Source of the DNA: Paenibacillus sp. NEAU-GSW1
GTDB lineage: Bacteria > Bacillota > Bacilli > Paenibacillales > Paenibacillaceae
Reading direction: 5' to 3'
NCBI RefSeq assembly: GCF_009737085.1
Contig: NZ_WOVL01000014.1
Location: 1-64,000, forward strand
Length of the DNA stretch: 64,000 bases
Shown here: in pieces, positions 1 through 8,130 of the stretch
How positions within the stretch are numbered: position 1 is the first letter of the stretch
How the letters are laid out: each line of letters starts with the position of its first letter
Position numbers and translations under genes: made by a program
The notes under the pieces: generated by a model
The model's database searches: none
What the model was told of the DNA's origin: nothing
Seen by the model: only the letters and a program-made list of their open reading frames with translations

Positions 1-146
1 CCTCCGCGCTGGCTTACTTCGACAGCTACCGTTCGGAGCGTCTGCCGGCAAACCTGCTGCAAGCGCAGCGCGACTACTTCGGCGCTCATACGTTCAAACG
101 TCTGGACAAAGAAGGCACGTTCCACTACAACTGGATGCAAAACTAG
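1..146 (+). CDS. gnd: 6-phosphogluconate dehydrogenase, C-terminal end (partial)
   Basis: Only the last 47 residues are inside the window, read in the frame that starts at base 3 and ends at TAG 144-146. They contain [20 protein letters not shown] followed by [10 protein letters not shown] and a GTFHYNW ending, the characteristic tail of decarboxylating 6-phosphogluconate dehydrogenase. In the family this tail reaches into the active site of the partner subunit of the dimer. The enzyme makes ribulose 5-phosphate and NADPH in the oxidative pentose phosphate pathway. The start and cofactor-binding domain lie upstream of the window, so completeness cannot be judged. Confidence 0.93.
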   Translation, partial: SALAYFDSYRSERLPANLLQAQRDYFGAHTFKRLDKEGTFHYNWMQN

Positions 147-481
147 TCGCCGATACGTCGTTGACCGCCTAATTTGGGCGGTTGCGATGTAAGGCCGAAT
201 GCGGCTTCGGATAGCCAGCCTCGCAAACGGCTTGCTTCCTGCGCGGAACAATGCCTGCGATGGACGAGCGACATCGCCGCCTCGGCGAAGCAGTGAAAGC
301 TTTTTAATAATCGTGGCTGCGAAAGTTCCGCCAAGGCGGGATCTTCGTCAGCCACCTTTTTTTTAATATATTCGAGCATCCAAACGACATCTTCACGGCA
401 TAACGGATGGTTAGTATCAAGAATGCGGTGAATTCGGGAATCCGTTAGGTGATTAGGGGGCAAATCGCGGCCACTGGTCAT
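143..481 (-). CDS. Hypothetical 112-residue protein
   Basis: I do not recognise the family. The protein is short, soluble-looking and mixed in charge, with no signal peptide or membrane segment. Support for a real gene is an AAGGAAG ribosome-binding site about ten bases before the ATG, placement tail-to-tail with gnd (the stop codons overlap), and a structured leader that it shares with rqcH and the gene at 51417 (see the leader feature at 492-534). An ATG four bases further upstream opens only a two-codon frame and is not the start. A spurious ORF cannot be excluded because I know no homologue. Confidence 0.5.
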   Translation of the reverse strand: MTSGRDLPPNHLTDSRIHRILDTNHPLCREDVVWMLEYIKKKVADEDPALAELSQPRLLKSFHCFAEAAMSLVHRRHCSAQEASRLRGWLSEAAFGLTSQPPKLGGQRRIGD

Positions 482-491
482 GCCATTGTCA

Positions 492-534
492 CTTCCTTAC
501 ATCAGGATCTTTGAACGAAGTTCAAAGTCACTCA
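492..534 (-). promoter_or_regulatory. Leader motif copy A: hairpin plus RBS-pairing segment
   Basis: Read on the minus strand, an 8-bp stem with a 3-base loop (CTTTGAAC/GTTCAAAG, 509-527) is followed by TCCTGATGTAAGGA, where TCCT can pair with AGGA of the ribosome-binding site of the 143-481 gene. Related sequences sit in the same position before the gene at 51417 and before rqcH. The function is unknown; a translational control element is an inference. Confidence 0.5.
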
Positions 535-690
535 TTGGCTACATCGGGATATTGTTAAGTCACGGCTTCTGTATTAAAGCATCATTATCATCCATACGGC
601 ATATGCAAGTTTTTTATACCCTATACCTTATAAAAAATGTTATGATGTTGTGGAAAATGGTAATCTGCGTGTTAAAGTGAATGAACAAAA

Positions 691-1233
691 GTGGGGCGTT
701 TGGCATTGATTGAACGAGCAAACAACAAAATTGTGCTGGTTGGCTTTATGGGCACGGGCAAATCGACGGTCAGCAGATTGCTTGCGGACAAGCTCGGCTG
801 GCTGCGTTTCGATTCGGATGAAGAGATCGAACGAAGCGAAGGCCGGAAAATCTCAAGCATTTTTCAGTCGGAAGGCGAGCAAGCGTTTCGTCAGATTGAA
901 AGCTCTGTCCTTGCAAAACTATTAGATGCAGACAACAATGCGGTCATTGCGACCGGCGGCGGAGCTGTTCTGCTTGAGCGCAATCGCGATGCCATGCTGT
1001 CACACAGTTCCGTCATTGCTCTAATGGCGGATGCAGAGCATATTATCGAAAGAGTGAAGTCCGACACGTCGCGACCGCTTCTTAAAGGAGACGTTGCTGC
1101 CAATGTGCGCCGAATATTGGATGAGCGCAAGCACGCATACGATTTCGCTCATTTGAAGCTGGATACGAACGCATTATCTGCAGTCGAAGCGGCTGAAGCC
1201 ATCATTCGTTTTGTGGAAAACCGCAATTCGTAA
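691..1233 (+). CDS. aroK: Shikimate kinase
   Basis: This enzyme phosphorylates shikimate at the 3-OH with ATP, the step before EPSP synthase in chorismate synthesis. The Walker A loop GFMGTGKST is at residues 18-26. It is followed by the DSDEEIE segment that binds Mg2+ and shikimate, a GGGAVL motif near residue 90, and the lid region with R-P-L around residue 130. The length of 180 residues is normal. The GTG at 691 has only a weak Shine-Dalgarno; a TTG at 700 is an alternative start. aroA follows after about 60 bases on the same strand, so the two are probably co-transcribed. Confidence 0.92.
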   Translation: MGRLALIERANNKIVLVGFMGTGKSTVSRLLADKLGWLRFDSDEEIERSEGRKISSIFQSEGEQAFRQIESSVLAKLLDADNNAVIATGGGAVLLERNRDAMLSHSSVIALMADAEHIIERVKSDTSRPLLKGDVAANVRRILDERKHAYDFAHLKLDTNALSAVEAAEAIIRFVENRNS

Positions 1234-1296
1234 CAAATGTTTGCAACACGGGCTAGCAGCCCGCATATTATATGGACAAGGGAGAATTGCTGCAAA

Positions 1297-2589
1297 ATGG
1301 ACGTTATTGTAACCCCTACGCCCAGCCTGAAGGGCGAGATTCAAGCGCTTTCCTCGAAAAACTATACAACCCGCTACCTGCTCGTGGCAGCGCTTGCCGA
1401 AGGCACGAGCACGATCTACTTCCCGGCACACAGCGAAGACAGCGATGCGATGCGCCGTTGCATTCGCGATTTGGGCGCTATTGTGGAAGAAGATGATGAG
1501 AAAATCGTCATTACCGGCTTTGGCCGCAATCCGAAAGCGGTTGATCAGCTTGATGTGGGCAATGCCGGCGCTGTTCTTCGTTTTCTGATGGCGATTGCTG
1601 CGCTTTGCCCGGACGTTACGTTTATTAACCGCTATCCGGATTCGCTCGGCAAGCGTCCGCATAACGATCTGATTGACGCGCTCGGTCAAATCGGCGTTTC
1701 AGTTGAACATAATGAGGGCAAGCTGCCGATCCGAATTCAAGGCGGCAAGGCAAAAGGCGGCAAAATTCAAGTGTCGGGCAACGTCAGCTCGCAGTTTTTG
1801 AGCGCGCTGCTGTTCCTTACTCCGCTTCTGGAAGAGGACAGCGAGATCGAAGTGCTGCATGATTTGAAATCGAAGGTCGTAGTCGGCCAGACGCTTGAAG
1901 TGCTTGAGCAAGCGGGAATCGTCATTCACGCCAGCGAAGATTTGATGCATTACCGCGTGCCGGGCAATCAGCGTTATGCGGCAAAAACGTACTCCGTTCA
2001 AGGCGACTACCCGGGCTCGGCAGCTATTCTGGCAGCCGCTGCTGTAACGCAATCCGACGTTATTGTTCATCGCCTGGAAGAGAAAAGCAAGCAAGGAGAG
2101 CGCGCCGTCGTTGACGTGCTTCGAATGATGGAGGTTCCGATGACGCATGAGAACGGCATCGTCCATGTTAAAGGCAACGGCAAGCTGAAAGCGGTCGAGT
2201 TCAATGGCGACAAAGCAACCGATGCGGTTCTTGCGATGGTTGCTGCAGCCGTATTTGCCGAAGGCACTTCGCGTTTCTACGACGTCGAAAACTTGCGCTA
2301 CAAAGAATGCGACCGGATTACCGATTATTTGAACGAGCTCCGCAAAGCAGGCGCTAACGTGGAAGAACGCCGCGACGAAATTATCGTTCATGGTCGTCCT
2401 GAAGGCGTGGAGGGCGGCGTTGAAATCAATGCCCATTATGATCATCGCGTCATTATGGCGCTGACGATTGTCGGCTTGCGCTCGAAGCAGCCGCTTCGCA
2501 TTCGCGACGCTCACCATGTAGCGAAGTCTTATCCGATCTATTTTGACCATCTTAAAGCGTTAGGCGCTAACGTAGAGTGGGTAGAATAA
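1297..2589 (+). CDS. aroA: 3-phosphoshikimate 1-carboxyvinyltransferase (EPSP synthase)
   Basis: The enzyme transfers the enolpyruvyl group of PEP to shikimate 3-phosphate. The protein has 430 residues. The frame is open from 1237, but the ATG at 1297 has AAGGGAG about a dozen bases upstream and gives the normal family N-terminus. Lys21 corresponds to Lys22 of E. coli. The PEP-site loop reads NAGAVLRF (89-96), so E. coli Thr97 is Ala92 and Pro101 is Phe96. Later landmarks are SSQFLSALL, the KECDRI loop and DHRVIMAL. It is a divergent EPSP synthase, although family membership is clear. It follows aroK in a probable operon. Confidence 0.92.
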   Translation: MDVIVTPTPSLKGEIQALSSKNYTTRYLLVAALAEGTSTIYFPAHSEDSDAMRRCIRDLGAIVEEDDEKIVITGFGRNPKAVDQLDVGNAGAVLRFLMAIAALCPDVTFINRYPDSLGKRPHNDLIDALGQIGVSVEHNEGKLPIRIQGGKAKGGKIQVSGNVSSQFLSALLFLTPLLEEDSEIEVLHDLKSKVVVGQTLEVLEQAGIVIHASEDLMHYRVPGNQRYAAKTYSVQGDYPGSAAILAAAAVTQSDVIVHRLEEKSKQGERAVVDVLRMMEVPMTHENGIVHVKGNGKLKAVEFNGDKATDAVLAMVAAAVFAEGTSRFYDVENLRYKECDRITDYLNELRKAGANVEERRDEIIVHGRPEGVEGGVEINAHYDHRVIMALTIVGLRSKQPLRIRDAHHVAKSYPIYFDHLKALGANVEWVE

Positions 2590-2635
2590 CAACTGCAGGC
2601 GATTTTTGTGAAGCTATGCTTTGAGGAGGGTTAAT

Positions 2636-3067
2636 ATGACATTCGAAAATCCGTCCAGGGAACAAATCAAAGTGCTGTTGCAGGGCAGCGAGACGATTGC
2701 GGTCGTCGGACTGTCCGAGAAGCCGGACCGCGTATCTTACATGGTGTCGGAAGCGATGCAGGCGAAAGGATACCGGATCATTCCGGTTAATCCGAATGCG
2801 GAAACGATTTTAGGCGAGAAGAGCTACAGTTCGCTCGCCGATATTCCGGAGAAGGTGGATATCGTCAACGTATTCCGCCGTCCGGAGCATACGCCTCCTG
2901 TTGCCGTGGAAGCGGTGGCGATTGGCGCAAAGACGCTTTGGCTCCAGCTCGGCATTGCAAACGACGAGACGGCGCGCATCGCGTCGGAAGGCGGGTTGAA
3001 TGTCATTATGGACCGCTGCATTAAAGTAGAGGATTCCATCCTGCTCCCGCAAGGCAAACAAAAATAA
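2636..3067 (+). CDS. CoA-binding domain protein (YccU-like)
   Basis: A single Rossmann-type CoA-binding domain of 143 residues, with the nucleotide loop VVGLSEKPDRVSYMV near the N-terminus, then IIPVNPN, a conserved VDIVNVFRRPE segment, LWLQLGI and the C-terminal MDRCIKVE. These proteins resemble the CoA-binding part of succinyl-CoA synthetase; their physiological role is not settled. The ATG at 2636 is chosen because GAGGAGGG lies seven bases upstream; the earlier in-frame TTG at 2621 overlaps this site. It follows aroA closely and ends at a double terminator. Confidence 0.85.
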   Translation: MTFENPSREQIKVLLQGSETIAVVGLSEKPDRVSYMVSEAMQAKGYRIIPVNPNAETILGEKSYSSLADIPEKVDIVNVFRRPEHTPPVAVEAVAIGAKTLWLQLGIANDETARIASEGGLNVIMDRCIKVEDSILLPQGKQK

Positions 3068-3090
3068 CAACTGCGTCACATTTTTAACCG

Positions 3091-3117
3091 AAATAAGACC
3101 CTGCGAGGGTCTTATTT
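3091..3117 (+). terminator. Intrinsic terminator hairpin 1
   Basis: Perfect 12-bp stem (AAATAAGACCCT / AGGGTCTTATTT) with a 3-base loop, followed by TCTTC. It lies just after the CoA-binding protein gene and is the first of two near-identical hairpins. Confidence 0.75.
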
Positions 3118-3141
3118 CTTCTTTATAAGCTGATTTTCGTT

Positions 3142-3168
3142 AAATAAGACCTTCGCAGGGTCTTATTT
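3142..3168 (+). terminator. Intrinsic terminator hairpin 2 (near duplicate of the first)
   Basis: Stem AAATAAGACC / GGTCTTATTT with a 7-base loop. The arms match those of the hairpin 25 bases upstream, so this looks like a local duplication. Confidence 0.65.
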
Positions 3169-3241
3169 CATCCATTCATGGCTTGTTGGAAAATAAAGCA
3201 ACGATCAGCTGCTATGGAGAAAAAATGAGCTGACTCCGTCT

Positions 3242-3270
3242 TTGACAAAAACAACATGAACCCTTACCAT
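3242..3270 (+). promoter_or_regulatory. Candidate promoter for the PTS operon
   Basis: A perfect -35 hexamer TTGACA (3242-3247) is followed after 17 bases by TACCAT (3265-3270), which matches TATAAT at four of six positions. It lies about 65 bases before the likely start of the PTS permease gene. I see no clear antiterminator hairpin or cre site here. Confidence 0.5.
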
Positions 3271-3334
3271 CGGTAATAGATAATGCAGGGGATTAGGAGT
3301 GGCTTTGAGCAATAATGAGCAAGGAGGTGCAAGC

Positions 3335-5221
3335 TTGAATTTCTTGGGAAGCTTTCAGCAGCTTGGCAGAGCGTTTATGCTGCCGATGATCGTGCTTCCG
3401 GGAGCTGCGATTTTTTTATTTTTAGGCCAGCTTCCTTGGGGATATGTAGGATTGCCTGCGATGTCTCAGTATTTGCAGGCGGCAAGCGAAGCGATATTTA
3501 CATATTTGCCGTATTTTTTCGCCTTAGGCGTCTCGCTAGGTTTAACCGGGAATGCGCTCGCGGCGGGAATGGCGGCGCTTGTCGGCATGTTTATTTATGT
3601 CGGCATAACCGGAGAGGTAGATGCCCGGATCGAGCCAACCGTATTTATCGGTTCAGTTATCGGGATGATTTCGGGGCTCAGCTATGAACGGTTTAAAAAC
3701 TTGCGATTGCCGGAATATATTCAGTTTTTCGGCGGACCAAGATTTGTTCCTCTATTCGTAAGCGCTGTATCGGTGCTGTTCTCCATCGCGATGATCGGGA
3801 TTGCCCCGTTTATCGAGAAGCTGCTTATCGAGCTTGGAGAGATTGTCGCATCCGGCGGGGGGTTTGGCGTATTTCTGTACGGCTTCGTTCACCGCATACT
3901 TGTCGTTTTCGGTCTGCATCATCTTGTGAGCCACGTTTTCTGGTTTCAGATCGGCGGCTATGAGACAGCGGACGGCTCGATGGTATTCGGGGATTTGCCG
4001 CGTTTCTTCGCCGGCGATCCGACGGCAGGGTATTTTATGGGCGGCATGTATCCGACGATGATGTTCGCGTTGCCGGCCATCGCGTTTGCTATTATTCATG
4101 AGGCGCGCGAAGACTTAAAGCCGAAAATTCGCAAAACGTTTCTTTCGGCAGCTTTAGCTTCCTTTCTGACGGGGGTAACCGAGCCTGTCGAGTTTGCCTT
4201 TTTGTTCGTCGCGCCATACTTGTTTGTCGTGCATGCCTTGCTTTCCGGCGTTATTATGTGGATTACGTACGAGCTCGGCATACGGCATGGCTTCTCGTTC
4301 TCGGGCGGGGCCATCGATTTTCTCATTAACGAGCATCTGGCTACGCGCGGCTGGCTGCTCATTCCGATCGGCATCGTTGTCGGCATCGTCTATTACGTGC
4401 TGTTTCGATGGGCAATCAACCGGTTCCGCATTCCGACGCCGGGCCGGGAGGAAGGCTCGCAGCTCGATGAGTGGGCTGGCGATATTCCTTATCGCGCGCC
4501 GCTTATTTTGCAAGCGATTGGCGGCAAGGACAACATTATTCAGATGGAATCGTGCATTACGCGTCTGCGTCTGAAAGTAAATAACGAGCGACTGCTCGAT
4601 ATTAACGCTTTGCGCAATTTGGGCGCCGCCGGCGTCATTCGCCTTGGCGGGGGGAATGTGCAAGTTGTATTCGGCACCTATTCTGAATTAATTCGCGGCG
4701 AAATGATTAAATCGATTCAGCGCGATCAGGAGCAAGTGCTGTTCAGTTCTCCAATGCAAGGCCGAATGATCCCGCTTGAAGAAGTGCCTGATCCGATTTT
4801 CTCGGGCAAGCTTGTCGGTGAAGGCGTTGCATTCATGCCGGAGAAAGGCGAGCTCGTCTCGCCGGTTAAAGGCGTTATCGTCCATCTATATCCGACAATG
4901 CATGCGGTTGGCATTCGAACGCCTGAAGGGCTCGATGTGCTGCTTCATATCGGCATCGACACCTCGCAGCTCGGCGGCAAAGGCTACTTCAATGCCGTTG
5001 TAAAGGAAGGCGACGAAGTGCTTCCAGGCGCGCTGCTTGTTCGTTTCGATTTAAATCGCATTCGGAAGGAAAGCAAATCGATCGCGACGCCAATGGTCAT
5101 TACGAATTCCGATCTTGTGCGCTCTTGGCGATTCGCGCCTTTTAAAGCGGTTAAAAAAGGACAGTCTTCGGTCATGTCTGTTGTACTTAAAGAGAGAAAC
5201 AGTGGAGGGGAAAGACCATGA
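3335..5221 (+). CDS. PTS EIICBA permease, glucose/N-acetylglucosamine family
   Basis: Membrane sugar permease of the phosphotransferase system with all three domains fused, 628 residues from the TTG at 3335. That start has AAGGAGGTG seven bases upstream; the frame is open from GTG 3299 but without a comparable site. Domain order: EIIC with about ten membrane spans (1 to about 375, including RFFAGDPTAG and a TEPVEF segment), EIIB with phosphorylated Cys407 in SCITRLRL, then EIIA with His523 and His538 in LLHIGIDT. The GFSFSGGAIDF segment resembles N-acetylglucosamine permeases (NagE/NagP) more than PtsG, so GlcNAc is the better guess, but the substrate is not proven. Its stop overlaps the start of ptsI. 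Confidence 0.88.
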   Translation: MNFLGSFQQLGRAFMLPMIVLPGAAIFLFLGQLPWGYVGLPAMSQYLQAASEAIFTYLPYFFALGVSLGLTGNALAAGMAALVGMFIYVGITGEVDARIEPTVFIGSVIGMISGLSYERFKNLRLPEYIQFFGGPRFVPLFVSAVSVLFSIAMIGIAPFIEKLLIELGEIVASGGGFGVFLYGFVHRILVVFGLHHLVSHVFWFQIGGYETADGSMVFGDLPRFFAGDPTAGYFMGGMYPTMMFALPAIAFAIIHEAREDLKPKIRKTFLSAALASFLTGVTEPVEFAFLFVAPYLFVVHALLSGVIMWITYELGIRHGFSFSGGAIDFLINEHLATRGWLLIPIGIVVGIVYYVLFRWAINRFRIPTPGREEGSQLDEWAGDIPYRAPLILQAIGGKDNIIQMESCITRLRLKVNNERLLDINALRNLGAAGVIRLGGGNVQVVFGTYSELIRGEMIKSIQRDQEQVLFSSPMQGRMIPLEEVPDPIFSGKLVGEGVAFMPEKGELVSPVKGVIVHLYPTMHAVGIRTPEGLDVLLHIGIDTSQLGGKGYFNAVVKEGDEVLPGALLVRFDLNRIRKESKSIATPMVITNSDLVRSWRFAPFKAVKKGQSSVMSVVLKERNSGGERP

Positions 5222-6966
5222 TTCAAGGGATTGGAGCGTCGGCCGGCATTGCGATTGGCAAGTCCTTTGTTTTGCCAAGCTGGGAGTGGGAGCTTCCGGA
5301 GCAGCGCGTTGACGTCGCTGATTTTGCCCGCGAATTCGAGCGGGTGTATGAAGGCATCCGTACGTCTAAGCATGAAATCGAGCTGATGAAGGACGAGCTG
5401 CGAGACGTTGTCGGATCGGAAGAGACGCATATTTTCGATGCGCATATCGCCATTTTGGATGATCCGGTTTTTATGAATGAGATTCAAGGCATTATTCAGC
5501 GACAATATAAAGCAGCCGAAGTTGCAGTTAAAGAAGCGATCGACCATTTCGTGACGATGTTCGATCTGCTGGACGACGACTATATGAAAGAGCGGGCGCT
5601 CGACATTAAAGATGTCGGCAATCGTCTGCTCAAGCATTTGCTCGGCGCGCCGGAAATTACGCTGCCTTCGGATACGCTTCCTTTCATTCTAATCGCCAAA
5701 GAGCTTTCTCCTTCACAGCTTGCGCATATTAATCCGCAAAATGTGCTGGGCATCGTGACGCTTGTCGGCAGCGCGACTTCTCATTCCGCCATTATGGCGC
5801 GAGCGCTGGGCATTCCGCTTGTTGTCGGCGTCGAGGCTAAGCTGGAGGAGCCGATTCAAACGGGCCAGACGATTATTATCGACGGCTCGGACGGCTCGCT
5901 CTATTTGGATCCGGGTCAGCATCTTATAGCGAGATATGCCGATTTGCAAAAGGTCCAGACGGAAGCCCTTCATCAACTGCATAGCATCGCCGGGCACCGG
6001 CCGGTGACGCCGGACGGCAAAATGCTGGAGCTTGCGGCAAACATCAGCTCCTATAAAGAGCTTGAAGTCGCTTTGTCTAGCGGCGCTCATGGCGTTGGTT
6101 TGTTCCGCACTGAATTTCTTTATATGGATCGAAATCGTTTTCCGCGGGAAGAGGAGCAGTTTGAGGTGTACCGCAGCGTAGCGGAGCGTCTGGAAGGCGA
6201 GCCGCTCATTATACGCACGCTGGATATCGGCGGCGACAAGCAGCTCGATTATTTCAATCTCGCGGAGGAAGATAATCCGTTTCTCGGCTACCGTGCGATA
6301 CGGATATCGCTGGATCATAAGGAGCTGTTCAAAACGCAGCTTCGCGCAATTCTTCGCGCAAGCCGCTTCGGTCAGGTGAAGCTGATGTATCCGCTCATCT
6401 CATCGGTTGAGGAGGTTCGCGCCGCCAATGCGATTTTGGCCGAGGCCAAGCTCGAGCTGGAGCAGGAGGGACTGGAGTTCGATCCGGAAATGAAAGTCGG
6501 CATTATGATTGAAGTTCCCGCTGCGGTTATGATAGCCGATTTGCTGGCGCAAGAGGTTGATTTTTTCAGCATTGGAACGAATGATTTGGTGCAATTTACG
6601 CTGGCTGTCGACCGGATGAATGAAGAAATATCGCATTTGTATGAGCCGTTGCATCCTGCAATATTGAGAATGCTTACCTTGACTGTGGATGCGGCGAAAC
6701 GAAACGGCATAAAAATAGGGGTATGCGGTGAGCTTGCGGGGGATTTGAACGCGCTGCCGATCTGGCTGGCGCTTGATGTAGATGAGCTTAGCATGTCTTC
6801 CCATTCGATTTTGCAGGTGAAGGAGCGGCTGCTCTGCACGAAGCAGGAGGACAGCCGCGCGCTGCTGCCGAAGCTTCTGGAATGCCGCACAAGCAGCGAC
6901 ATATACAATCTGCTGCGGCAATTTGCGGACAGCGTTCCAACAGACGGAAAGGCTACCGCTCAGTAA
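5218..6966 (+). CDS. ptsI: Phosphoenolpyruvate-protein phosphotransferase (PTS enzyme I)
   Basis: Cytoplasmic enzyme I takes phosphate from PEP and passes it to HPr, which feeds all PTS permeases. The protein has 582 residues. The phosphorylated His189 is in SATSHSAIMARALGIP, the PEP-binding barrel carries RTEFLYMDR and EVPAAVM, and the catalytic cysteine is Cys503 in GVCGELAGD. The ATG overlaps the stop codon of the EIICBA gene (ATGA), so translation is probably coupled. The usual ptsH gene is absent between permease and enzyme I; HPr must be encoded elsewhere. Confidence 0.96.
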   Translation: MIQGIGASAGIAIGKSFVLPSWEWELPEQRVDVADFAREFERVYEGIRTSKHEIELMKDELRDVVGSEETHIFDAHIAILDDPVFMNEIQGIIQRQYKAAEVAVKEAIDHFVTMFDLLDDDYMKERALDIKDVGNRLLKHLLGAPEITLPSDTLPFILIAKELSPSQLAHINPQNVLGIVTLVGSATSHSAIMARALGIPLVVGVEAKLEEPIQTGQTIIIDGSDGSLYLDPGQHLIARYADLQKVQTEALHQLHSIAGHRPVTPDGKMLELAANISSYKELEVALSSGAHGVGLFRTEFLYMDRNRFPREEEQFEVYRSVAERLEGEPLIIRTLDIGGDKQLDYFNLAEEDNPFLGYRAIRISLDHKELFKTQLRAILRASRFGQVKLMYPLISSVEEVRAANAILAEAKLELEQEGLEFDPEMKVGIMIEVPAAVMIADLLAQEVDFFSIGTNDLVQFTLAVDRMNEEISHLYEPLHPAILRMLTLTVDAAKRNGIKIGVCGELAGDLNALPIWLALDVDELSMSSHSILQVKERLLCTKQEDSRALLPKLLECRTSSDIYNLLRQFADSVPTDGKATAQ

Positions 6967-6972
6967 CTTTCG

Positions 6973-7500
6973 TTAGGAGCGCTCCTCTAACGCTTCGACG
7001 AATGCTTTTGCATAGGGCGGCAAGTCCGGCGGACGCCGTGCGGAAACGATATTGCGGTCTACGACGACAGCTTCATCGAACCATTCGGCTCCGGCGTTCT
7101 CCATATCGTCGCGAATGCCGGGCGTCGAGGTGACTTTGCGGCCTTGCAATATTTTGGCGGACACGAGCACCCAGCCGGCATGGCAAATTTGGCCGATTGG
7201 CTTGTCAGCCGCATCGAGCTCCTGAACGAGCTGCAGCACTTTCGGGTAGCGGCGCAGCTTGTCCGGCGCCCAGCCGCCCGGCACAAGCAATCCGGCGATT
7301 TCACTGCTGACCATTTCATCGAAGCTCATATCGGCGACTGCAGGGACGCCGTATTTGCCGATGTGCTTCTTTCCTTTTTCTGGTCCAGCAAACAGCACCG
7401 TCGCTCCGGCTTCACGGACACGATAAACCGGGTACCATAGCTCGAGATCTTCGAACTCGTCATCGAGCAAGCAAATGACGGTTTGGTTATGCAATGACAT
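6973..7500 (-). CDS. DJ-1/PfpI family protein
   Basis: A 175-residue single-domain protein of the DJ-1/PfpI class I glutamine amidotransferase-like superfamily. Landmarks are VICLLDDEFEDLEL at the N-terminus, the acidic residue region, LLVPGGWAPDKLR, and the nucleophile elbow GQICHAGW with Cys106-His107, followed by KVTSTPGIRDDMENAG. Family members are described as proteases, deglycases or stress proteins, so the exact activity is open. GGGAGGG lies seven bases before the ATG. The gene converges on ptsI with only a few bases between the stops. Confidence 0.85.
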   Translation of the reverse strand: MSLHNQTVICLLDDEFEDLELWYPVYRVREAGATVLFAGPEKGKKHIGKYGVPAVADMSFDEMVSSEIAGLLVPGGWAPDKLRRYPKVLQLVQELDAADKPIGQICHAGWVLVSAKILQGRKVTSTPGIRDDMENAGAEWFDEAVVVDRNIVSARRPPDLPPYAKAFVEALEERS

Positions 7501-7578
7501 AATATACCCTCCCAGAAACTAGGCGATTCATTCGCCGTTTCATTCCGATTTCATTCTCATTGTAACGAAGGAGTTCAG

Positions 7579-8001
7579 ATGAAGCAATCCAATACAATTA
7601 AGCTCAGCAGCGTGTTGCGCTTTATTCCGGCAGCTGTTTGGATGGCAGTTATTTACTCGCTGTCTTCGCAAACGGGCGACGAGGTAAGCACGCTGCTTCC
7701 TTTTTTTCAACGGTTTTTCCCTGCGATGACCAGTTTCGATTGGGGCCATTATGTGTCATACTTTATTTTGGCAGCTGCGCTAGACTTCGGGTTGGGGCGC
7801 AAAGCCGACAAGCTCGGATGGAAAATCGGTATCGTGCTGATATGCGGATTATATGGCGTAACGGACGAATATCATCAATCGTTTGTCGGGGGCAGAATGA
7901 CAGATTGGCATGATATCCGCAACGATATGATCGGTTCGGCCGTATGGACGGCGTTTATTGCGATTCCGCCGCTTCGCCGCAAATGGCGAAAACTCGGATA
8001 G
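7579..8001 (+). CDS. VanZ-like family membrane protein
   Basis: A 140-residue integral membrane protein with four predicted hydrophobic segments. It has the VanZ hallmarks: SLSSQ after the first segment, WGHYVSYFILA, then GVTDEYHQSFVGGRMTDWHDIRNDMIGS spread over two lines of the conserved region, with the Asp-Glu-Tyr-His-Gln core and the downstream Asp and Asn-x-x-Gly. VanZ itself raises teicoplanin resistance in vanA clusters; chromosomal homologues such as this mostly lack a known role. GAAGGAG precedes the ATG. A lone gene does not imply glycopeptide resistance. Confidence 0.85.
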   Translation: MKQSNTIKLSSVLRFIPAAVWMAVIYSLSSQTGDEVSTLLPFFQRFFPAMTSFDWGHYVSYFILAAALDFGLGRKADKLGWKIGIVLICGLYGVTDEYHQSFVGGRMTDWHDIRNDMIGSAVWTAFIAIPPLRRKWRKLG

Positions 8002-8130
8002 TAAAAATTACATAGGAAAAGCAGCAGGAATTTTTGCGAAAAAGGTCGAATAATTTTACGCATCTCATTATGCAATTTACGGATCGTGAGGAATGGCGGG
8101 AACATCGCCAGCGTGAAGGAGTGGACTAAT

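Noticed and set aside
480..680. A 66-codon plus-strand ORF before aroK
   Set aside because: It overlaps the leader motif, has no Shine-Dalgarno site and an implausible composition; the region reads as AT-rich promoter DNA.
7579..8001. A vancomycin/teicoplanin resistance cluster
   Set aside because: Only a VanZ-like gene is present, with no vanHAX or vanRS nearby; such lone homologues are widespread.
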